Assembly: GCA_002401655.1 (NCBI GenBank)
Contig: NVTT01000014.1
Coordinates: forward strand, 8,500 to 18,997
Source: Gammaproteobacteria bacterium
GTDB lineage: Bacteria > Pseudomonadota > Gammaproteobacteria > Enterobacterales > Kangiellaceae
DNA: 10,498 bases
Direction of reading: 5' to 3'
Each line of letters starts with the position of its first letter. Position 1 is the stretch's first letter. The notes beneath the pieces were generated by a model that saw only the letters and a list, made by a program, of their open reading frames with translations, was not told where the DNA came from and ran no database searches. The position numbers were made by a program, and so were the translations under genes. Shown in pieces: positions 6,649 through 10,498 of the stretch.

Positions 6649-6729
6649 CTATAAAGCTCGGTTCGCGAAATCGAATTTTTTACGCTTGTCGTTGTAAAAA
6701 ATTCGCTTCACAAGCGAGCAACGTTATAC
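6649..6729 (+). repeat. Second, degenerate attC-like site
   Basis: R' is GTTATAC (6723-6729). CGAATTTTTTAC (6672-6683) pairs perfectly with GTAAAAAATTCG (6694-6705) around a 10-nt loop. Outside this, GCTCG (6656-6660) pairs with CGAGC (6715-6719), and TATAA (6650-6654) pairs with TTATA in R', separated by unpaired bases as in an attC spacer. The R'' box reads CTATAAA in place of RYYYAAC, so both end bases are off. The overall size (81 bp) and layered folding suit an attC; the poor R'' box lowers confidence. Confidence 0.6.
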
Positions 6730-6780
6730 ATTGAGTAGTCATCTGAAAAATTTGAATTTGTACTAATTACTATTGTAATC

Positions 6781-6817
6781 TTCAACTGATTAATCTAAAT
6801 TAATCAGTTGAATTTTT
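6781..6817. terminator. Strong stem-loop terminator between cassette array and ODP gene
   Basis: TTCAACTGATTAA (6781-6793) and TTAATCAGTTGAA (6800-6812) form a perfect 13-bp stem with a 6-nt loop, followed on the + strand by TTTTT (6813-6817). The T-run favours terminating rightward transcription out of the array. The stem is also only 8 bp beyond the stop of the - strand ODP gene, so it may serve both directions, though no T-run follows on that strand. Confidence 0.75.
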
Positions 6818-6820
6818 CGG

Positions 6821-7558
6821 CTACTTATTCTGAGCTATCCCCACATCCAATCGCTCAAACCAATCTAAAAATTCTTGCACCATTTCACCCCTAAATAATC
6901 CGCCATGTTGTGGTGCCATTATTTCGATATCGAGTTTTCTTACTCTAGCAATCCAGTCATCTTTCGCTTTATTAGATGGCATCCAACGACGATGAAAAAA
7001 TTCCATCTTGGGAATATGCGCATCAAAATCCTCTACAAAAAACGGCGCTTCATCTTTATCCATTGCGGCACCGACATCACCACTCATTAGTATTTTTGCT
7101 TTGCTATCGTAAACATTAAAATTACCTGAAGAATGTAAATAGTGGGCTGGAATAAAATTCAAAGTGGTATTACCTAAATGAAAGTCGCTACCTTCATCTG
7201 GAATGCCCTCAAATTGAATATTATTCATGCCGAAATGCTTGATAAAAGATTCCCATATCCATGGCGAGTATAGTTTTGCTTTTGGCAAACACTGATCCCA
7301 TAAACCTAAAGAGGAAATAATATCCGGATCTTGATGAGAGGCAAATAATGCCGTGATATTTTCTAATGATGTGTATTTTAAAACGGAAGTTAGCATTTGA
7401 GAAAATAGTTCAATTCCTCCTGGATCAAGAACAATACTTTGATCATTGCTCATAACCATGTATTGATTGGTATCAATGATTTTTTCATCTCTTTCGGGAT
7501 CTCGTCCAAAACAAATCCATTGATGACTTCCTTCTTGAAATAGTGATATAGCTTTCAT
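6821..7558 (-). CDS. ODP/flavodiiron-like MBL-fold diiron protein
   Basis: A 245-aa soluble protein with a metallo-beta-lactamase fold of the flavodiiron/ODP type. The diiron ligands of flavodiiron proteins appear in the usual order: SHQDPD gives H75, D77 and D79; PAHYLHSSG gives H139; SGDVG gives D161; PQHG gives H218. The one change is HxDxD where classical flavodiiron oxygen reductases have HxExD. There is no C-terminal flavodoxin domain, so it lacks a built-in electron donor. That fits ODP proteins, which bind oxygen or iron as sensors (described in Treponema denticola chemotaxis), better than reductases. The ATG at 7558 has AAGGA 6 nt upstream. The MCP-like helical gene lies 124 bp upstream on the same strand, which suggests a shared function. 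Metal binding is strongly supported; the sensor role is inferred. Confidence 0.85.
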   Translation of the reverse strand: MKAISLFQEGSHQWICFGRDPERDEKIIDTNQYMVMSNDQSIVLDPGGIELFSQMLTSVLKYTSLENITALFASHQDPDIISSLGLWDQCLPKAKLYSPWIWESFIKHFGMNNIQFEGIPDEGSDFHLGNTTLNFIPAHYLHSSGNFNVYDSKAKILMSGDVGAAMDKDEAPFFVEDFDAHIPKMEFFHRRWMPSNKAKDDWIARVRKLDIEIMAPQHGGLFRGEMVQEFLDWFERLDVGIAQNK

Positions 7559-7629
7559 TGCCTGTCCTTATAATTAATTTTCTTTAAATTAGTAGTCTTT
7601 AATTAGTTATTTTTCTACTTCTTTAGATA

Positions 7630-7680
7630 CTTGAAATTACTAAATGCTTGAATTTACAAGGTGCTTAAATTTGAGGTATT
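7630..7680. repeat. Three imperfect 17-bp tandem repeats
   Basis: CTTGAAATTACTAAATG (7630-7646), CTTGAATTTACAAGGTG (7647-7663) and CTTAAATTTGAGGTATT (7664-7680) follow head to tail. Units 1 and 2 agree in 13 of 17 positions; unit 3 mainly keeps the CTTxAATTT core. They lie between the MCP-like gene and the ODP gene. The period is about one and a half helical turns; they may bind a regulator or be drifted remnants. Confidence 0.4.
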
Positions 7681-7682
7681 GA

Positions 7683-8294
7683 TTAATATTGTACGTGAGA
7701 TAAGTGACGTCTCGCGCTTGCTAAATGAGCGTTAATTCGATCTCCAGCACTTGATACTTTATCTGCTACGGCATTAAGCGAGCCTTGAAATTCTTCGGTG
7801 GCTCGAGATGCTTCTACTCTGGAAACCACTGAAACAACTTGAGTCGCTCGTAGTTCCATTTTAGTTTCATCGAGTTGTTCGATTAAATTTCTCAAACTAC
7901 TTGAAATTTGTCTTTCCAAAATTCTACGTTCGTCATTTACGCTATCTGAAATGATTTTAATTTCATCAACTTGACCTTCCTTAGGTTCATACTTGACTCG
8001 GTTTAATCGAGTAATAAAGCCTCCCGTTCTAAATAGACTGGCGGCTATTTTAGTTTGAGAAATGGCAATGGTGTTAACACTTCTCGCTGCTTCTATGGTT
8101 AATTTAGATAAACCTTCAATAAATCGGGTAATTTCGTTAAATCCTGCCGCGGTTGATCCTGCTCTTACGGCTAGCGCTCTCGCATTTTTAGAGGTGATAG
8201 ATAATTCTTCTGCTATCGCTTGGGCTTTAAATAGCTCTGATGCGACGTGCGCAACGGAAATAAAGGTTTCTGCGGCATTGTGATCATGATTCAT
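7683..8294 (-). CDS. Small cytosolic MCP-like helical protein
   Basis: A 203-aa, almost wholly helical soluble protein with no membrane segment, HAMP or ligand domain. Residues 36-63 (SKNARALAVRAGSTAAGFNE, then ITRFIEGLS) resemble the hairpin tip of methyl-accepting chemotaxis proteins, where NALALNAAIEAARAGExGxGF leads into VVAxEVRxLAxxS. The N-A-x-x-L, A-G and GF landmarks are kept, but the IEAARAGE core is diverged. The rest (about 110-200) looks like long amphipathic, coiled-coil helices rich in E, R and A. It may be a stripped-down signalling partner that contacts CheA/CheW or an MCP bundle, or a sensor scaffold for the ODP protein encoded next to it. The ATG at 8294 has AAGAGG only at 17 nt, so the start is moderately certain. 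Homology to MCPs is suggestive, not proven. Confidence 0.65.
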   Translation of the reverse strand: MNHDHNAAETFISVAHVASELFKAQAIAEELSITSKNARALAVRAGSTAAGFNEITRFIEGLSKLTIEAARSVNTIAISQTKIAASLFRTGGFITRLNRVKYEPKEGQVDEIKIISDSVNDERRILERQISSSLRNLIEQLDETKMELRATQVVSVVSRVEASRATEEFQGSLNAVADKVSSAGDRINAHLASARRHLSHVQY

Positions 8295-8466
8295 AATATT
8301 GACTCTAGCCTCTTAACATCAAAGTTTATTAAAAGAATGTAGTTTTTGTTTGAATAATTAAACGGGATTAGTTAAAAAGTAGATGATAAACAGCAAAAAT
8401 TCCAGTTTGAGACTAATTATTTCACTAATATCACTTTTTATCTGCAGAAAGCTTGATTCAGTCACT

Positions 8467-8496
8467 TTGATATTCGTGTGATATCGACTTTATCCT
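8467..8496 (+). promoter_or_regulatory. Candidate aspS promoter
   Basis: TTGATA (8467-8472, 5/6) and TATCCT (8491-8496, 4/6) lie 18 bp apart in the 299-bp gap between the divergent MCP-like gene and aspS, giving a leader of about 90 nt. A small GATAT/ATATC dyad overlaps the spacer. I see no gene or riboswitch-like structure in the rest of 8295-8593. Confidence 0.4.
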
Positions 8497-8593
8497 ATAT
8501 ATCCAGTAACATACGCGGGTTTTAGTCATTCAATAAATTTGGTTCAATAGAGCCCTAAATAGCACATGAATCCAATCAAATTAAGGTAGAGTT

Positions 8594-10366
8594 ATGAGAA
8601 GTCATTACAACGGTGATTTATTATCCGTTTCAGAAGGTGAAAAGGTTCAAATCGCGGGTTGGGTTCACAGACGAAGAGATTTAGGCGGTTTAATTTTTCT
8701 ACAAATGCGCGATCGAAGTGGGATAGTACAAGTGGTGATAGAACCTGATCAACCTGTACTTTTTGCTCAGGCAGAAAAATTGAGAAGTGAATTTGTTATT
8801 TCGCTATCTGGAATTGTTCGTAATCGACCAGAAAAAATGATTAATAAAGATATGGAAACCGGTACCATAGAAATATTGGCCAGTGAGATAGAAGTTCATA
8901 ATACATCCGCTCCTCCGGCTATTCTTATTGATGGACAAGAAGAAGTTTCAGAAGAGTTGAAACTAAAATATCGGTATTTAGATTTACGCCGACCAGAAAT
9001 GCAAAAGCGTATCTTGTTCAGAAACACCGTCGCAAAAAATTTACGTGATTTTCTAGAAGCAGAGCATTTTGCAGATATTGAAACACCTATATTGACTAAA
9101 GCTACACCGGAAGGCGCTAGAGACTATTTAGTACCGAGTCGAGTCAATAAAGGTTCCTTTTACGCATTACCTCAATCGCCTCAGCTGTTTAAACAGTTAT
9201 TAATGATGAGCGGTTTTGATCGATATTATCAAGTGGTTCGTTGTTTTAGAGATGAAGATTTACGTGCAGATCGTCAACCTGAATTTACTCAACTAGATAT
9301 TGAAACATCCTTTATGGATGAAGAGTCAATTATGGTAATGATGGAAAAAATGATTCGTCAGTTATTTGTTAAAACGCTAGATGTCGATTTAGGTGATTTT
9401 CCTCGTATGTCTTATGCAGAGGCAATGAAGCGTTTTGGTAGTGATAAACCCGATCTAAGAGTTGCTATTGAGTTAGTGGACATGGCCGACTTACTCAAGT
9501 CCGTTGAATTTAACGTGTTCTCAGGTCCAGCGAACGATGAAAACGGTCGAGTTGCTGCTATTTGTGTGCCCGGTGGCGCAGAACTTAGTCGTAAACAAAT
9601 TGATCAATACACTGCTTTTGCAGGGAGATACGGAGCTAAAGGGTTGGCATGGATTAAAGTCAAAGAAATTGGTAAAGGAATTGAAGGCGTTCAGTCACCG
9701 ATTGCAAAATTTCTTGATGATAATATTGTTAATCAAATATTAGCAAGAACCAATGCAAAGGTTGGCGATATTTTATTATTTTGCTCGGATTCAAATAAAA
9801 TTGTTACTGATTCTCTTGGTGCATTAAGGCTAGAAATTGCAAAAGACCGTGGACTAGTCGAAAATGTTTGGAAGCCTTTATGGGTGGTTGATTTTCCCAT
9901 GTTTGAAGAAGATAAAGGATATATGCATGCACTTCACCATCCATTTACAGCGCCAAAAGAACAGGATATTTCTAGTTTAAAAGCGAACCCGACAGCGTCA
10001 TTATCTAAAGCTTATGACATGGTGTTAAATGGCTGTGAAGTCGGTGGTGGTTCAATCAGAATTCATAAACCCGAAATGCAAGCTGCAATATTTGATATTC
10101 TAGGAATAGAGACAGATGAAGCGAATGATAAATTTGGTTTCTTATTAGAAGCCCTAAAATATGGTTGTCCTCCCCATGGCGGTATCGCTTTTGGTCTCGA
10201 CCGTTTAGTGATGTTAATGGTAGGTGCAGACTCGATTAGAGATGTTATAGCATTCCCTAAAACCACAACAGCTAGTTGCCCGTTAACTTCAGCGCCGTCT
10301 AAAGTTTCAATTGAACAGTTAGAGGAATTATCTATTCAGACCGTTATTAAGAAAAAGTTAAATTAA
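8594..10366 (+). CDS. aspS: Aspartyl-tRNA synthetase
   Basis: Class II synthetase that charges tRNA-Asp with aspartate. The 590 aa match E. coli AspRS over the whole length. Visible: the N-terminal OB-fold anticodon domain (about 1-105, [20 protein letters not shown]), the catalytic core (from about 125, [11 protein letters not shown]), the flipping-loop strip [19 protein letters not shown] (178-196), motif 2 [14 protein letters not shown] (218-231), the bacterial GAD insertion (about 285-420) and motif 3 [12 protein letters not shown] (530-541, R537). The ATG has AAGGTAGAG close upstream. L30 in RRRDLG is the residue of discriminating E. coli-type enzymes; non-discriminating AspRS, used with GatCAB, often has His there. 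So a tRNA-Asp-specific enzyme is inferred. The stop codon touches the edge of a palindromic repeat. Divergent from the MCP-like gene; nothing suggests a functional tie. Confidence 0.98.
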   Translation: MRSHYNGDLLSVSEGEKVQIAGWVHRRRDLGGLIFLQMRDRSGIVQVVIEPDQPVLFAQAEKLRSEFVISLSGIVRNRPEKMINKDMETGTIEILASEIEVHNTSAPPAILIDGQEEVSEELKLKYRYLDLRRPEMQKRILFRNTVAKNLRDFLEAEHFADIETPILTKATPEGARDYLVPSRVNKGSFYALPQSPQLFKQLLMMSGFDRYYQVVRCFRDEDLRADRQPEFTQLDIETSFMDEESIMVMMEKMIRQLFVKTLDVDLGDFPRMSYAEAMKRFGSDKPDLRVAIELVDMADLLKSVEFNVFSGPANDENGRVAAICVPGGAELSRKQIDQYTAFAGRYGAKGLAWIKVKEIGKGIEGVQSPIAKFLDDNIVNQILARTNAKVGDILLFCSDSNKIVTDSLGALRLEIAKDRGLVENVWKPLWVVDFPMFEEDKGYMHALHHPFTAPKEQDISSLKANPTASLSKAYDMVLNGCEVGGGSIRIHKPEMQAAIFDILGIETDEANDKFGFLLEALKYGCPPHGGIAFGLDRLVMLMVGADSIRDVIAFPKTTTASCPLTSAPSKVSIEQLEELSIQTVIKKKLN

Positions 10367-10486
10367 AACAAATCTCCCCTAACCCCTCTTCGCAAAGAGG
10401 GGGACTAAAAGATACTTCAGTTCTCAAAGAGGGAATTAATGGTTACCTCCCCCTTTGCGAAGGGGGACTGAGGGGGATTTGTTTTT
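10365..10486. repeat. MITE-like palindromic repeat, also likely aspS terminator
   Basis: About 122 bp bounded by AAAACAAATC (10365-10374) and its reverse complement GATTTGTTTT (10477-10486). The arms stay largely complementary for about 35 bp. Each arm also holds its own hairpin: CCTCTTCGCAAAGAGG (10385-10400) and CCCCCTTTGCGAAGGGGG (10449-10466). The result is a cloverleaf-like fold with no open frame inside. GC-rich stems and a T-rich right end make it able to terminate aspS transcription. Its left end overlaps the aspS TAA. The GGGGGA/TTCGCAAAG wording recalls palindromic repeats dispersed in many bacterial genomes; copy number here cannot be seen. Confidence 0.75.
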
Positions 10487-10498
10487 GACTTTAAGAAA

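Larger units (their letters stand above)
5765..6723 (+). mobile_element. Integron gene cassette 2 (lipoprotein cassette)
   Basis: It begins at the TTATAT half of attC 1 and would end at the G (6723) of GTTATAC in the second, less perfect attC. Its gene starts 18 bp from the boundary and runs in the attC direction, the common layout for a cassette. It is visibly more AT-rich than the flanking housekeeping genes. The right boundary is less certain than the left because the R'' box of the second attC is degenerate. Confidence 0.65.

Noticed and set aside
6905..7090. + strand frame opposite the ODP gene
   Set aside because: It covers the stretch coding for the ODP protein's conserved D161 and PQHG residues; those motifs decide for the - strand.
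8062..8283. + strand frame opposite the MCP-like gene
   Set aside because: The Ala/Ser/Leu-rich translation mirrors the helical gene on the other strand; it has no supporting ribosome site or family pattern.
8295..8593. T-box or other tRNA-responsive leader before aspS
   Set aside because: No T-box sequence, specifier stem or antiterminator is visible, and such leaders are not expected in gammaproteobacteria.

Overview
The window reads as chromosome of a low-GC, probably marine gammaproteobacterium. The basis is an rnr-rlmB pair as in enterics and vibrios, an AspRS of the Escherichia coli type, and a RelE toxin that aligns with E. coli RelE without gaps. The genus cannot be fixed from this sequence alone.

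Left part (1-4610), all on the + strand: the 3' end of a DUF4953/DUF5117-type zinc-dependent metalloprotease gene, a small SpoIIAA/STAS-like protein with a TTG start, then RNase R (rnr) and the 23S rRNA G2251 2'-O-methyltransferase (rlmB), one base apart.

Middle part (about 4690-6820): a small two-helix membrane protein on the - strand, then what I read as two integron gene cassettes in tandem with no integrase in the window. Cassette 1 (5083-5764) carries a relBE-type toxin-antitoxin operon pointing against the attC orientation, with its own promoter and a likely operator, and ends in a well-formed VCR-like attC. Cassette 2 (5765-6723) carries a lipoprotein gene whose reading frame is split by a -1 shift exactly at an in-phase A_AAA_AAA heptamer, and ends in a more degenerate attC. 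A strong stem-loop separates the array from the next chromosomal gene.

Right part (6821-10498): on the - strand, a small soluble helical protein resembling an MCP signalling tip lies upstream of an ODP/flavodiiron-like metallo-beta-lactamase-fold protein with a complete diiron ligand set. The pair suggests an oxygen- or iron-sensing module linked to chemotaxis signalling. Divergently, aspS encodes a full-length aspartyl-tRNA synthetase. It is followed at once by a MITE-like palindromic repeat of about 120 bp.

How the parts relate: rnr and rlmB are RNA-metabolism housekeeping genes and aspS is a translation housekeeping gene. The cassettes are accessory DNA inserted between these blocks. The ODP/MCP-like pair is the best candidate for a poorly described functional system.
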